This document shows positions 55,249-64,000 of a DNA stretch of 64,000 nt, one piece after another. A program made the translations under genes and the position numbers. Origin of the DNA: Pelagibacterium xiamenense (lineage in GTDB: Bacteria > Pseudomonadota > Alphaproteobacteria > Rhizobiales > Devosiaceae). Below the pieces are notes generated by a model, which made no database searches, was not told the DNA's origin, and was given only the letters and a program-made list of their open reading frames with translations. How positions within the stretch are numbered: position 1 is the first letter of the stretch; each line of letters opens with the position of its first letter. The stretch covers positions 186,001 to 250,000 of the forward strand of contig NZ_JAJOYS010000001.1 of NCBI RefSeq assembly GCF_021166475.1. Reading direction: 5' to 3'.

Positions 55249-56034
55249 ATGGTTTTCCGGCTCCTGTTCCTCGCCCTCGTCGTGGTGCCGTTCACCCTGG
55301 CCGGCCTGCCGATCCAACTCCTGCTGCTCGCGCTCAGGCGCCCCGAATGGACCGTCTTGCCGCGGATTTTCTTCAAGCTTACCGCCTTCGCCCTGGGCCT
55401 GCGCATCAAAATCGTCGGCGCACCGGCCAGGAACGGTCCCGCCCTCATCGTCGCCAACCACATTTCCTGGCTCGACATTCCCGCCATCGCTGCGAAGTTC
55501 CCGGTCTGCTTTGTCGCAAAGTCCGAGATCGCGACCTGGCCCATAATCGGCGCCTTGGCCAGACTGCAAAAGACCGTTTTCGTCGACCGCACCCGCCGCA
55601 CCGATGCGGGCCGCACGGCTGGCGAAATGAAGGACAGGATCGCAGAAGGCGCCAACGTTCTGCTGTTTGCCGAAGGCACCTCCGATATCGGTACCCATGT
55701 CCTGCCCTTCCGCTCGGCGCTCCTGGGCGCCGCCCGCCAGGCCATGGCCGAGGGCACGGGCCACGAGGTCGTCATCCAGCCCATGGCCATCGCCTATACG
55801 GCGCTGTCGGGCCTGCCGCTCTCGCGCCACGAACGCCCGAAGATCGCATGGATCGGTGACATGGGGTTGGGCGACAATCTCAGGCAGATTCTCTCCTCGG
55901 GCCCCAAGGACGTCACCATCGCCTTCGGAGACCCCATCAAGGGCGACGGCGATCGCAAGACAATCGCCAGAACCGCCGAACGCGAGGTCCGGCGCATGCT
56001 TGTCGCCTTGAATCGCGGCCAGCCTTTGCAATGA
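55249..56034 (+). CDS. olsA: Lyso-ornithine lipid / 1-acylglycerol-3-phosphate acyltransferase (OlsA type)
   Basis: A 261-residue PlsC-family membrane acyltransferase. One N-terminal membrane segment (LLFLALVVVPFTLAGLPIQL), the catalytic HxxxxD in VANHISWLDIPAIA (near residue 68) and the second motif LLFAEGTSDIGTHVLPF (near 150). In rhizobia olsA, which adds the second acyl chain to lyso-ornithine lipid, lies just upstream of miaB; olsB is in this window at 29.6 kb. A general PlsC role is the alternative. The ATG at 55249 is 11 bp after the Fur-family stop. Confidence 0.82.
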   Translation: MVFRLLFLALVVVPFTLAGLPIQLLLLALRRPEWTVLPRIFFKLTAFALGLRIKIVGAPARNGPALIVANHISWLDIPAIAAKFPVCFVAKSEIATWPIIGALARLQKTVFVDRTRRTDAGRTAGEMKDRIAEGANVLLFAEGTSDIGTHVLPFRSALLGAARQAMAEGTGHEVVIQPMAIAYTALSGLPLSRHERPKIAWIGDMGLGDNLRQILSSGPKDVTIAFGDPIKGDGDRKTIARTAEREVRRMLVALNRGQPLQ

Positions 56035-56088
56035 CCCCCCATAAGGGTGTAAAGGGGCCGCTTAACGAGCGAAGTGGCATCTAGCGCG

Positions 56089-57459
56089 ATGAGCGAAACC
56101 AACACCAAGAAGGTCTTCATCAAGACCTATGGCTGCCAGATGAACGTCTACGACAGCGACCGGATGACCGACGCGCTGTCGGAGCACGGCTATGCGCCCA
56201 CCACCGAGATGGGCGAGGCCGATCTCGTGCTTCTCAACACCTGCCACATCCGCGAAAAGGCCGCCGAAAAGGTTTACTCCGAACTTGGCCGTATCCGCGA
56301 TTTTCGCGACGAGCGCGGCCCCGGGGCCAAAAAAATGCTTATCGGCGTCGCCGGCTGCGTGGCGCAGGCCGAGGGCGATGAGATCATGCGCCGCGCGCCC
56401 GCGGTGGATCTCGTTTTCGGCCCCCAGTCCTATCACCGGCTCCCCGAACTCGTCGCCAAGGCCGGCGCTGAGCGCGTGATCGACACAGATTTCCCCGAGG
56501 AAGACAAGTTCGCACATCTCCCCCAGCCGCGCCGCGAAGCCACCATCAAGCGCGGCTTGACGGCGTTTCTGACCGTGCAGGAAGGCTGCGACAAGTTCTG
56601 CTCGTTCTGCGTCGTCCCCTACACCCGCGGCGCCGAAGTGTCCCGTCCCGTCGCACAGGTGATCGCCGAAGCCCGTGCGCTCGCCGATGCCGGAGTGCGC
56701 GAAGTGACGCTCCTGGGCCAGAACGTCAACGCCTATCACGGCCTCAACGACAACGGCCGCAGCGTGGGTCTTGGCGAACTCTGCCACATGCTCGCAGATA
56801 TCGAGGGTCTGGAGCGTATTCGCTACACCACGAGCCATCCCCGCGACATGGACGACGATCTCATCGCCGCACACCGCGACCTCGACAAGCTCATGCCTTA
56901 CCTCCATCTGCCCATCCAGTCGGGCTCGGACCGGATCTTGAAGGCAATGAACCGGCGCCACACGGCAGCCGAGTATCTCGAGTTGATCGAAAAAATCCGG
57001 GAGGCCCGCCCGGACATGGCCCTTTCTGGCGACTTCATCGTGGGTTTTCCCGGCGAGACCGAAGAGGATTTCGAAGCCACACTCGATATCGTCAGGAAGG
57101 TCGGCTACGCCTCGGCCTTTTCGTTCAAATATTCCACCCGCCCCGGCACGCCGGGCGCCGAAATGGACGATCAGGTGCCCGAACCGGTCAAGGCCGAGCG
57201 CCTCGAACGCCTGCAGGCGGAAATCAACGCGCTTCAGACGGCGTTCAACGCCGGCTGCGTGGGCATGACGTTTCCGGTGCTCATCGAAAAGCCGGGCCGG
57301 AACCCCGGCCAGGTTGCCGGGCGCTCCCCGTACCTCCAGCCTGTGCATATCGAAGCCGACGAGAGCCTCATCGGCCAGATCCTGCCGGTCGAAATCACAG
57401 GCACGGCAAAAAATTCGCTTTCCGGCACGATTGTCACAGGCAAGGCGCAAGCGGTCTGA
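56089..57459 (+). CDS. miaB: tRNA-2-methylthio-N6-isopentenyladenosine synthase MiaB
   Basis: Radical SAM methylthiotransferase that converts i6A37 to ms2i6A37 in tRNAs. About 456 residues: UPF0004 domain with cysteines ([32 protein letters not shown]), radical SAM motif [15 protein letters not shown] (near 150), and a C-terminal TRAM domain. Start ATG 56089 (reads [18 protein letters not shown]); a GTG five codons earlier is possible. Confidence 0.97.
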   Translation: MSETNTKKVFIKTYGCQMNVYDSDRMTDALSEHGYAPTTEMGEADLVLLNTCHIREKAAEKVYSELGRIRDFRDERGPGAKKMLIGVAGCVAQAEGDEIMRRAPAVDLVFGPQSYHRLPELVAKAGAERVIDTDFPEEDKFAHLPQPRREATIKRGLTAFLTVQEGCDKFCSFCVVPYTRGAEVSRPVAQVIAEARALADAGVREVTLLGQNVNAYHGLNDNGRSVGLGELCHMLADIEGLERIRYTTSHPRDMDDDLIAAHRDLDKLMPYLHLPIQSGSDRILKAMNRRHTAAEYLELIEKIREARPDMALSGDFIVGFPGETEEDFEATLDIVRKVGYASAFSFKYSTRPGTPGAEMDDQVPEPVKAERLERLQAEINALQTAFNAGCVGMTFPVLIEKPGRNPGQVAGRSPYLQPVHIEADESLIGQILPVEITGTAKNSLSGTIVTGKAQAV

Positions 57460-57487
57460 TACCATCGGACAACAGAAAGATTCGGAT

Positions 57488-58549
57488 TTGGTACCTCCCG
57501 AGCGGCCCACCTTGACACGAAACCTGAGCGTCCAGGGCGACGCGACCCCGCCCGCCCACCTCGAACTGGCGTTCGAAGACAACCGGCTTGTGTCCCAGCT
57601 TTACGGTGAGTTCGACCAGAACCTCGCATTGATCGAGCAACGGCTCGGCGTCGAGGCCAATTCGCGCGGCAATCACGTCATGCTGCGCGGCGGCGCCAAC
57701 GCCGTCGATCAGGCACGCCGCGCACTCGAGTCGCTTTATGATATGCTCGAGGAAGGCAAACACGTCTCCGTCGGCGATGTCGACGGGGTGATCCGCATGG
57801 TCCAGACCGAAGACAGCCAGCTTTCGCTGCCCACCATCGAGAAAAAGGGCAAGGTGCGCATGGCCCAGATCGCCACGCGCAAGGCCACGATTGTCGCCCG
57901 CAACCCGGCGCAGGACGGCTATATCCGCGCCATGGACCGGTTCGAGCTCGTCTTTGGTGTCGGTCCCGCGGGCACGGGCAAGACCTATCTGGCGGTGGCC
58001 CACGCCGCGACGCTTCTCGAGCGCGGCGAGATCAACCGCATCATCCTTTCCCGTCCCGCCGTCGAGGCCGGCGAGCGGCTGGGCTTTCTGCCGGGCGATC
58101 TCAAGGAAAAGGTCGATCCGTATCTGCGCCCGCTCTACGACGCGCTTTACGACATGATGCAGCCCGAAGTCGTCGACCGGTGCCTTGAAAACCGTACGAT
58201 CGAGGTCGCCCCGCTTGCCTTCATGCGTGGGCGCACCCTCGCCAACGCCGCGGTCATTCTCGACGAGGCGCAGAACACCACATCCATGCAGATGAAGATG
58301 TTCCTGACCCGTCTGGGCGAAAATTCGAAGATGATCATCACCGGGGACCCCACCCAGGTCGACCTGCCGCGCGGGGAAAAATCCGGGCTCGTCGAGGCGC
58401 TGCACCTGCTTTCGGAGATCGAAGGCATCCACACCACGCGCTTTACCGACAAGGACGTCGTCCGCCATGCGCTTGTAGCCCGCATCGTGCGGGCCTATGA
58501 GGGCGCCACCGGCAAGGACCCCCTCGGCGAAGGGCGGCTCGACGTTTGA
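57488..58549 (+). CDS. phoH: PhoH-like ATPase
   Basis: Cytoplasmic P-loop ATPase of the PhoH/YbeZ group, linked through YbeY to rRNA maturation. About 353 residues: N-terminal KH-like region (LVSQLYGEFDQNLALIEQRL, LGVEANSRGNHVMLRGG), Walker A VFGVGPAGTGKTYLAVA (near 160), Walker B AAVILDEAQNTT, and EGIHTTRFTDKDVVRHALV. The start is uncertain: TTG 57488 or TTG 57512. Its stop overlaps the ybeY start. Confidence 0.93.
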   Translation: MVPPERPTLTRNLSVQGDATPPAHLELAFEDNRLVSQLYGEFDQNLALIEQRLGVEANSRGNHVMLRGGANAVDQARRALESLYDMLEEGKHVSVGDVDGVIRMVQTEDSQLSLPTIEKKGKVRMAQIATRKATIVARNPAQDGYIRAMDRFELVFGVGPAGTGKTYLAVAHAATLLERGEINRIILSRPAVEAGERLGFLPGDLKEKVDPYLRPLYDALYDMMQPEVVDRCLENRTIEVAPLAFMRGRTLANAAVILDEAQNTTSMQMKMFLTRLGENSKMIITGDPTQVDLPRGEKSGLVEALHLLSEIEGIHTTRFTDKDVVRHALVARIVRAYEGATGKDPLGEGRLDV

Positions 58550-59028
58550 GCGTCATGCTGGAGATCGACATCGCCGTCGAGGATGGCGACTGGCCCGAAG
58601 GGCTCGAGCCGCTGGCGGAAACCGCGCTGCGGACCGCGCTTGAGCATTCCGGGCGGCAACTTGCCGGTCCGGCCGAGTTGAGCGTGCTTCTGACCGACGA
58701 CGCGCACCAGAAAGACCTCAACCGCCAATGGCGCGGCAAGGATTCGGCAACCAACGTGCTCTCTTTCCCTCAGATCGAACCGGACGGCCCGGTGATGGGG
58801 CTCCTGGGCGATATTTCGCTTGGTTATGAGACACTTGTCCGCGAGACGGTGGAACTCGAGAAGCCCTTTGAGCATCATTTCGTCCACCTTCTCGTCCATG
58901 GCATGCTTCACATTCTCGGGTTCGATCACGTTTCCGAGAACGAAGCTCTTGTCATGGAAGCCAGAGAAACCGATATTATGAGGCTGTTGGGATACCCCGA
59001 CCCCTATGATGGCACCCAGCCACTCTAA
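58546..59028 (+). CDS. ybeY: Endoribonuclease YbeY
   Basis: Zinc endoribonuclease for 16S rRNA 3'-end maturation and ribosome quality control. It has 160 residues with the metal motif HGMLHILGFDH (H-x3-H-x5-H, near 125) and NVLSFPQIEPDG. Start is the TTG overlapping the phoH stop (TTGA), with AGGGCGG 8 bases upstream; ATG 58555 is an alternative. Confidence 0.96.
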   Translation: MSVMLEIDIAVEDGDWPEGLEPLAETALRTALEHSGRQLAGPAELSVLLTDDAHQKDLNRQWRGKDSATNVLSFPQIEPDGPVMGLLGDISLGYETLVRETVELEKPFEHHFVHLLVHGMLHILGFDHVSENEALVMEARETDIMRLLGYPDPYDGTQPL

Positions 59029-59047
59029 GGGGGGCGTTTAGCCCGAA

Positions 59048-60235
59048 ATGCGCAATGAACCAGGAGTGCTGACGGTTGACCGAAACGAGTCACCGCACCC
59101 CAAGATGACCGACAACGATCAATCTAGCGCCGCGGCGCGCCGGCCGCATCGCCTTTTGGGCGACATTGAACAGTCTGAACCTTCACCCGACAGGCGGCCC
59201 ACACTGTGGGCCAGGATCAAGTCCCTGTTGCCCGGTCGCGCGGGATCGCTGCGCACCGACCTGCAGGAAGCCCTGGAATCTCCCTATGATGCGGAGATGC
59301 CGGACAGTTTTTCCGCGTCCGAACGCGCGATCCTGCAGAACGTTCTGAATTTAAGCGATATGCGCGTCGAGGACGTCATGGTCCCCCGCGCCGATATCGA
59401 AGCGGTCGAGGTCAACGTGACCGTCGGCCACGTCATTGCGCGCTTCCGCGACGTGGGGCATTCGCGCATGCCGGTTTTCGAAGACAGCCTCGATTCGGTC
59501 ATTGGCATGGTCCACATCAAGGACGTGCTCAACCGCACCACCGAACCCGTCAAACCTGAAAAACACGCCAGCGGTCCTAATGGCGCCGCCAACGGCAATG
59601 GCAGCGCCAACGGCAATGGGAATGGGGCGCCGGCGAGCCCGGTCAAGTTCACCACACCGGCGCTCAAGCAGAAGATCGGCAAGCACGATCTCGTGCGCAG
59701 GGTACTCTTTGTGCCCCCCTCGATGCCGGTCATCGACCTTCTCCAGTCCATGCAGGCGACCCGCATGCACATGGCGGTTGTGGTCGACGAATATGGCGGC
59801 ACCGACGGGCTCGTAACTATCGAGGATCTGCTCGAGGCGGTCGTCGGTGACATCGAGGACGAGCACGACGAGGACGAAGCCGCGATGCTCAAGCCGCTCA
59901 ACGAGGACATGTTCCTCGCCGACGCGCGCATCGAACTTTCTGAACTCGCCGAGACGATTGGGCCCGATTTCGACCCTGGCGCGGTCGCCGAGGATGTCGA
60001 TACGCTTGGCGGCCTCGTTTTCGCGCTCGTGGGCCGCGTGCCCGTACGCGGCGAGGTCATCTCGAAACTCAAGGGCTTCGAGCTGGAAATCACCCGCGCA
60101 GACGCCCGTCGTGTCCGCCAGGTCCGCATCACCCGCAGAAAGCGCAAGCAGCGCCTTATGATCGCCGGCCCCAAGGCGGAAGCCTCCGCAACGGCCCCGC
60201 ACGAAGGGCCATCCGGACAGCAGGCGGCCGAATGA
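59048..60235 (+). CDS. CBS-domain transporter-associated protein (CorC/HlyC type)
   Basis: A 395-residue cytoplasmic CorC/YbeX-type protein, linked to Mg/Co efflux and ribosome-associated functions. Two CBS motifs: MRVEDVMVPRADIEAVEVNV-to-GHSRMPVFEDSLDSVIGMVH and RRVLFVPPSMPVIDLLQSMQ-to-HMAVVVDEYGGTDGLVTIED, then an acidic helix and a transporter-associated C-terminal domain with GGLVFALVGRVPVRGEVIS. Between the CBS repeats is a low-complexity Asn/Gly linker (NGAANGNGSANGNGNG). Start ATG 59048; no clear ribosome binding site. Follows ybeY by 19 bp. The usual next gene lnt is not here. Confidence 0.9.
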   Translation: MRNEPGVLTVDRNESPHPKMTDNDQSSAAARRPHRLLGDIEQSEPSPDRRPTLWARIKSLLPGRAGSLRTDLQEALESPYDAEMPDSFSASERAILQNVLNLSDMRVEDVMVPRADIEAVEVNVTVGHVIARFRDVGHSRMPVFEDSLDSVIGMVHIKDVLNRTTEPVKPEKHASGPNGAANGNGSANGNGNGAPASPVKFTTPALKQKIGKHDLVRRVLFVPPSMPVIDLLQSMQATRMHMAVVVDEYGGTDGLVTIEDLLEAVVGDIEDEHDEDEAAMLKPLNEDMFLADARIELSELAETIGPDFDPGAVAEDVDTLGGLVFALVGRVPVRGEVISKLKGFELEITRADARRVRQVRITRRKRKQRLMIAGPKAEASATAPHEGPSGQQAAE

Positions 60236-60254
60236 GCTAGGGCGCCTACGCTTC

Positions 60255-60284
60255 CCTTCTCTCCTTGCGGGAGAGGGGAGGCAC
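60255..60284 (+). terminator. Hairpin after the CorC-type gene
   Basis: CCCTTCTCTCC-TTGC-GGGAGAGGGGAGG: a strong stem in the convergent gap between the CorC-type and MBL genes, able to terminate both. Confidence 0.55.
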
Positions 60285-60288
60285 GCCC

Positions 60289-61878
60289 TTACCGCGCTTC
60301 GTCGAGCGCGTCCTTCACCGCATCCATCACAGCTTGCCGCGCCGTGTCGTCAGGCGCCTCACGCAATTTGTGACTCAGTTCGATGATGAATTCGGCATAG
60401 GAATTATGCCAGTCATGGGCGATCTGGCCCGGATCGATCCGCGGCCGCTCGGAGGGAATTGCGGCGCCCGCGCCCCCTGCGGGCAACTCGACGAGATCGT
60501 CGAGCTCGGGCCGGATGACCTGGTCCGAGGAGAGCCCGACCTCGAGCAGCGCGGCGGCAAAGGCCTCGCGTTCCTCGTCGTCGCCATGGGTCAGGAAAAC
60601 CGACCCGTGTACGGGCAGCCGCGCTTTGACCCACGCCACAAGCTCGCCATGGTCGGCATGAGCCGAATAGTTCTGGATCGTTCGGATTGTCGCCCGCACC
60701 ACCGTTTCGCGGCCGTGAATACGGACTTCGTCGGCGCCGTCCTGGATCACCTGCCCGAGCGTACCCTTCGCCTGATACCCGACGAACAGGACCGTTGCGT
60801 CGTGGTGCGGCAGGTTGTTGCGCAGGTGGTGCTTGACCCTTCCCGCATCGCACATGCCCGACGCCGAGATGATGATCGCGCCGCCATGGATCATGTTGAT
60901 CGCCTTGGATTCGTCCACCGTCTCGATGATCCGGAACCGCTTGTCGGCGAAAAGCTCCTCGGCGCTCAACTCGGTATCCTCGAACTGATGCGCGAAATTG
61001 CGGAATACGCCGGTTACCCGGCGCGCGAGCGGTGAATCGAGGAAAACCGCCATGGGGTTGATCGTGCCGTCCTTGATCAGGACGCCGATGTCGTGCAGCA
61101 GCTCCTGGCTACGCTCGACGGCGAAGGCCGGAATTACGACATTGCCCCCCCGCTCGAGCGCCGCGTTGAGTTCCTCACCAAGAGCCGAACGCCGTGCCTC
61201 AAGTGTATAATCGACACGGTCGCGCCCGCCATAGGTGGATTCGCACACCACGTAGTCGAGGTCGTGCGGGCTGTCCGGTTCGAGGTAAAACGCTTTCTCG
61301 TCCGGCCCGATATCGCCCGAAAAGAGAATCCTGACCGGCTTTTCGCCGTCCGCGATCTCGAGCTCGATCGAGGCCGAGCCCAGGATATGCCCGGCATTCC
61401 AGAACCGCGCCCGCACTCCGCCGCCGGGCGAGAACCATTCGCCATAGGCGTGCGCCTGGCCATGGTCGAGCGCCAGCTCTGCGTCCTTGAGCCTGTAAAG
61501 CGGCTCGACCGGCGGCTCGCCCTGGCGCTGGCGTTTGCGGTTCTCGCGCTCCGCCTCGCTTTCCTGGATCGAGGCGGAATCGGGCAGAAGAAATTCGATC
61601 AACCCCAGCGTCGGCGCCGTCGCGTGCAGCGGCCCACGATAGCCGCCTTTATAGAGTTTGGGCACCAGCCCGACGTGGTCGATATGCGCATGGGTCAGAA
61701 GGACGAAATCCATGTCCTTGGGAGAAAAGGGGAACGGCTTTTCGTTGAGCGCCCGCACCGTCTTGTTGCCCTGAAAGAGCCCGCAATCGACAAGGAACGT
61801 GCCGGCATCGTGCGTGATCCGGTAGCACGAGCCCGTGACTGTGCCTGCGGCACCGTGGAAGGACAGGGTGACGGTCAT
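60289..61878 (-). CDS. MBL-fold beta-CASP ribonuclease/exonuclease
   Basis: A 529-residue metallo-beta-lactamase-fold nuclease of the CPSF/Ysh1-like bacterial group. Motifs: VLLTHAHIDHVGL (zinc site), ILFSGDIGPDEK and ESTYGGRDRVDY, then the beta-CASP domain (VVIPAFAVERSQELL, MAVFLDSPLA) and RMBL end (IQNYSAHADHGELVAW). Predicted RNA nuclease; the target is unknown. The ATG at 61878 has GGAG upstream. It lies 28 bp after actR on the same strand. Confidence 0.9.
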   Translation of the reverse strand: MTVTLSFHGAAGTVTGSCYRITHDAGTFLVDCGLFQGNKTVRALNEKPFPFSPKDMDFVLLTHAHIDHVGLVPKLYKGGYRGPLHATAPTLGLIEFLLPDSASIQESEAERENRKRQRQGEPPVEPLYRLKDAELALDHGQAHAYGEWFSPGGGVRARFWNAGHILGSASIELEIADGEKPVRILFSGDIGPDEKAFYLEPDSPHDLDYVVCESTYGGRDRVDYTLEARRSALGEELNAALERGGNVVIPAFAVERSQELLHDIGVLIKDGTINPMAVFLDSPLARRVTGVFRNFAHQFEDTELSAEELFADKRFRIIETVDESKAINMIHGGAIIISASGMCDAGRVKHHLRNNLPHHDATVLFVGYQAKGTLGQVIQDGADEVRIHGRETVVRATIRTIQNYSAHADHGELVAWVKARLPVHGSVFLTHGDDEEREAFAAALLEVGLSSDQVIRPELDDLVELPAGGAGAAIPSERPRIDPGQIAHDWHNSYAEFIIELSHKLREAPDDTARQAVMDAVKDALDEAR

Positions 61879-61906
61879 AAGAAACTCCGGATTTTCGGGG
61901 GCGGAA

Positions 61907-62458
61907 CTAGCGCGGCGCGCGCTTGGCGAGGATCCGTTGCAGCGTCCGGCGGTGCATGTTGAGCCGGCGCGCGGTTTCCGAGACGTTGCGGTCGCACAAC
62001 TCGTAAACGCGCTGGATGTGCTCCCAGCGCACCCGGTCCGCAGACATCGGGTTTTCCGGCGGCTCGGGCTTGATCTCTTCGTCCGCAAGCAGTGCCTTGA
62101 TGATATCGTCGGCATCCGCGGGTTTGGCGAGATAGTCGACGGCACCCAGTTTGACCGCCGTGACCGCAGTGGCGATATTGCCATAGCCGGTCAGAACCAC
62201 GGCACGGGCGTCAGGGCGGCGTTCGTGCAAGGTGGAAACCACCTCGAGCCCGTTCCCGTCTTCGAGCCGCAGGTCGACGACGGCAAACGCTGGCGGGGCC
62301 GATTTGACGGCCGCCAACCCCGCCGCGACGCTGTCTGCGATCGATACGATGAATCCGCGCTTGTCCATAGCGCGCTCGAGCCGCGTCAGGAACGGCCTGT
62401 CGTCGTCGACGAGCAAGAGTGTTCGGGCTTCGTCAGCAAGGTCGGTCAAATCGGTCAT
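61907..62458 (-). CDS. actR: Redox response regulator ActR/RegA/PrrA
   Basis: A 183-residue global redox regulator. Receiver domain with LLLVDDDRPF, the phospho-Asp in FAVVDLRLEDGNGLE, VVLTGYGNIATAV and AVDYLAKPADADD; a Pro-rich linker (KPEPPENP) and a Fis-type HTH (NVSETARRLNMHRRTLQRIL), the RegA/ActR/PrrA signature. These regulators control respiration, CO2 and N2 fixation or acid tolerance in alphaproteobacteria. Downstream of its kinase by 69 bp. Confidence 0.94.
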   Translation of the reverse strand: MTDLTDLADEARTLLLVDDDRPFLTRLERAMDKRGFIVSIADSVAAGLAAVKSAPPAFAVVDLRLEDGNGLEVVSTLHERRPDARAVVLTGYGNIATAVTAVKLGAVDYLAKPADADDIIKALLADEEIKPEPPENPMSADRVRWEHIQRVYELCDRNVSETARRLNMHRRTLQRILAKRAPR

Positions 62459-62527
62459 TATCGTTTTCCTCTCGCCGTCCTTTATATGGCGAATAACGCC
62501 CCAAAGGTCAAAGCCGCCCGGTGCGGC

Positions 62528-63868
62528 CTATTGGTACGGCTCCTCGACCAGCGCCGCACGCGACCACGAAATCTCGACACAGGCGTGCCCGTTTGCCCGC
62601 GCGTTGAAAAAGCGCAACCGCGCGCCCGTCCGCTCGAGCAAGGTCTTCGCGATGAAAACCCCGAGCCCCAGCCCGCCTGCGCCCTCGGCCGGACGCGGAT
62701 CGGCGTCCCCGCCGCGCCAGCGCGTGGTGAGGTAGGGCTCACCCAGCCGGCTCAGGAGATCGGGGGGAAATCCCGGCCCGTCATCGGTGATGGTGATCAC
62801 CACGCGCGACCCATCCCAGCCTGCGCTGATCGAGACCTTTTCGCGCGCGAACTGCACGGCGTTTTCGATGAGGTTCCCCAGTCCGTACAAGAGCCCGACA
62901 TTGCGCGCAATCACCGGCTCGGGCCCGCCATGCTGGGACTTTGAAAGCGCGATTGACTTGCCTGCCCCCGCGCTCGAATGCTCGTGTAGTTTGGCGAGCT
63001 CGGCGACGATGTCCGAAAGCGAGGCATGATCGAAAATATCCGACCCGCCCGGCTTGAGGCTGCGCAGTTTGCCCAAAATCGCGCGGCAGCGCGCGACCTG
63101 GTCCAGAATAAGGTCGATATCTTCGGCCATTTCCTGCGTCGGCGCGTCCGAGCGCATCTCCTTGGCTGCCAGCGCGATCGTCGCCAGCGGCGTGCCCAGT
63201 TCATGCGCCGCGGCCGCTGCGAGCCCGTCGAGCGCGGAAAGCTGCTGCTGGCGCGAAAGCGCAAGCTCGGTCACCGTCAGCGCGTCGACGAGTTGGCGGG
63301 CCTCGTGCGCGACCTTACCCGTATACCCCGCAACGAACGCCACGCCGCACAGAACGGCCACCCACATGCCCACAAGATAGATTGTTGGCGGCACGAAGGG
63401 CGCGGCGGGGTCCCAGGGCAGCGGGAGATGGAAGACCGCCAGCGCCGTCGCAATCGCACCGGCAAGAACGGCCAGCAGCACCGTTTCGCGCTGCGGCAGC
63501 ACCGAGGCGGACACTGAAACCGGGGCGATCAGCAAGAGCGCAAACGGGTTGCCCAGCCCGCCGGTGAGATAGAGCAGTCCGCCCACCTGCAGACAGTCAT
63601 AGGCCAGTTGCAGAAACGCAAGCCGCCGCCCGGGCCGGTGTGCGGGCCCGAATCGGATCAAGAGCCCGACATTGAGCAGTACCGAAAGCCCGATCAGCGT
63701 CAGGCACGCGACAAGCGGCAGGGGGTAGCCGAGCCCGTAATGGACAAAGAGCACGCTCGCCGCCTGCCCCGCGATCGCAAGCCAGCGCAGCAGGATAAGG
63801 GTGTCGAGCCTTAGAGGATGGGCAGGATGGGCGAGCGCATGCGCGTCGCTATCGGCCAATGGGTACAT
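62528..63868 (-). CDS. actS: Redox sensor histidine kinase ActS/RegB/PrrB
   Basis: A 446-residue membrane kinase with six transmembrane helices. The quinone-binding motif is in YLTGGLGNPFALLLIAP (GGLxNPF). The H-box is AAAAHELGTPLATIALAAKEM (phospho-His near residue 220), and the redox cysteine of RegB is kept (QVARCRAILGKL). The ATPase domain has YGLGNLIENAVQFA, ITDDGPGFP and GLGLGVFIAKTLLE. It forms an operon with actR. Upstream, TTGACC and TATAAT near 63967-63998 point off the right edge, hinting at a divergent gene. Confidence 0.95.
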   Translation of the reverse strand: MYPLADSDAHALAHPAHPLRLDTLILLRWLAIAGQAASVLFVHYGLGYPLPLVACLTLIGLSVLLNVGLLIRFGPAHRPGRRLAFLQLAYDCLQVGGLLYLTGGLGNPFALLLIAPVSVSASVLPQRETVLLAVLAGAIATALAVFHLPLPWDPAAPFVPPTIYLVGMWVAVLCGVAFVAGYTGKVAHEARQLVDALTVTELALSRQQQLSALDGLAAAAAHELGTPLATIALAAKEMRSDAPTQEMAEDIDLILDQVARCRAILGKLRSLKPGGSDIFDHASLSDIVAELAKLHEHSSAGAGKSIALSKSQHGGPEPVIARNVGLLYGLGNLIENAVQFAREKVSISAGWDGSRVVITITDDGPGFPPDLLSRLGEPYLTTRWRGGDADPRPAEGAGGLGLGVFIAKTLLERTGARLRFFNARANGHACVEISWSRAALVEEPYQ

Positions 63869-64000
63869 GAAAAACCACTCGGAAATCTGGGCCAGGCGCC
63901 CGGCAGGCCGGGCCTATGGGCGTTCTAGCACAGGATTTCAAGGGCCAGAAATCGCATATTGGCGCCTTGACCGCGGATTTGACGACCCCAGCTATAATCG

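Overview
The window is a 64 kb piece of a GC-rich alphaproteobacterial chromosome. Gene content and order (hrcA-grpE next to rph-rdgB-hemW; olsB-mutS-glnD-murJ-trpS; nfuA-tsaB-rimI-fur-olsA-miaB-phoH-ybeY-corC) are those of the Hyphomicrobiales (Rhizobiales). A Devosia/Pelagibacterium-type organism is my best guess, but the genus is inference. No rRNA, tRNA, CRISPR array, intact transposase or integrase is visible. Four parS-like palindromes in the first 19 kb suggest the segment lies in the ParB-binding part of the chromosome, not far from the origin.

Layout. 0-4.8 kb: heat-shock genes (dnaJ, dnaK, grpE, hrcA, all minus strand), with two RpoH-type promoters of identical geometry and a small secreted protein gene on the opposite strand between dnaK and grpE. 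4.8-11.7 kb: rph-rdgB-hemW operon, then an LpoA-like lipoprotein divergent from rsmI-yraN-gshB, then marC. 11.7-17.2 kb: GH25 muramidase lipoprotein, a single-domain response regulator, comM-dinB followed by a GNAT remnant, and prfC. 17.4-22.7 kb: an MFS exporter and the glyoxylate-shunt locus (aceA, a 77-residue companion, a divergent ScfR/RamB-type regulator), then ohr. 22.8-29.6 kb: a xylan/xylose module (GH43 xylosidase, xylA, xylB, LacI-type repressor, divergent galM) with two copies of a shared 16-bp operator. 29.6-38.7 kb: core block olsB, mutS, glnD, murJ, trpS.

38.7-52.1 kb is an accessory block inserted where trpS would normally be followed by a universal stress protein gene and nfuA. 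It is a row of small regulator-enzyme pairs, each with a regulator of a different family (MerR, LysR, WYL, AraC, TetR, ArsR, HxlR) beside an oxidoreductase, hydrolase, aminotransferase or SRPBCC gene, mostly divergent from it, with palindromic candidate operators in most of the gaps. Its right end carries a 157-bp duplication of the 5' end of the universal stress gene flanking the HxlR-alcohol dehydrogenase pair, a footprint of how that part was inserted.

52.1-64 kb returns to core genes: usp, nfuA (Fe-S delivery), tsaB and rimI, a Fur-family regulator, olsA (second ornithine-lipid acyltransferase, partner of olsB), miaB, phoH, ybeY and corC. These are followed by an MBL/beta-CASP nuclease and the ActR/ActS (RegA/RegB) redox two-component system.

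Tracks in the window work together as follows: chaperone supply and its heat control; acetate/fatty-acid growth (aceA plus regulator) and xylose use (xylAB, GH43, galM under LacI); ornithine-lipid synthesis (olsB, olsA); RNA modification and processing (rph, rsmI, miaB, ybeY); and redox response (ohr, HxlR pair, ActRS).
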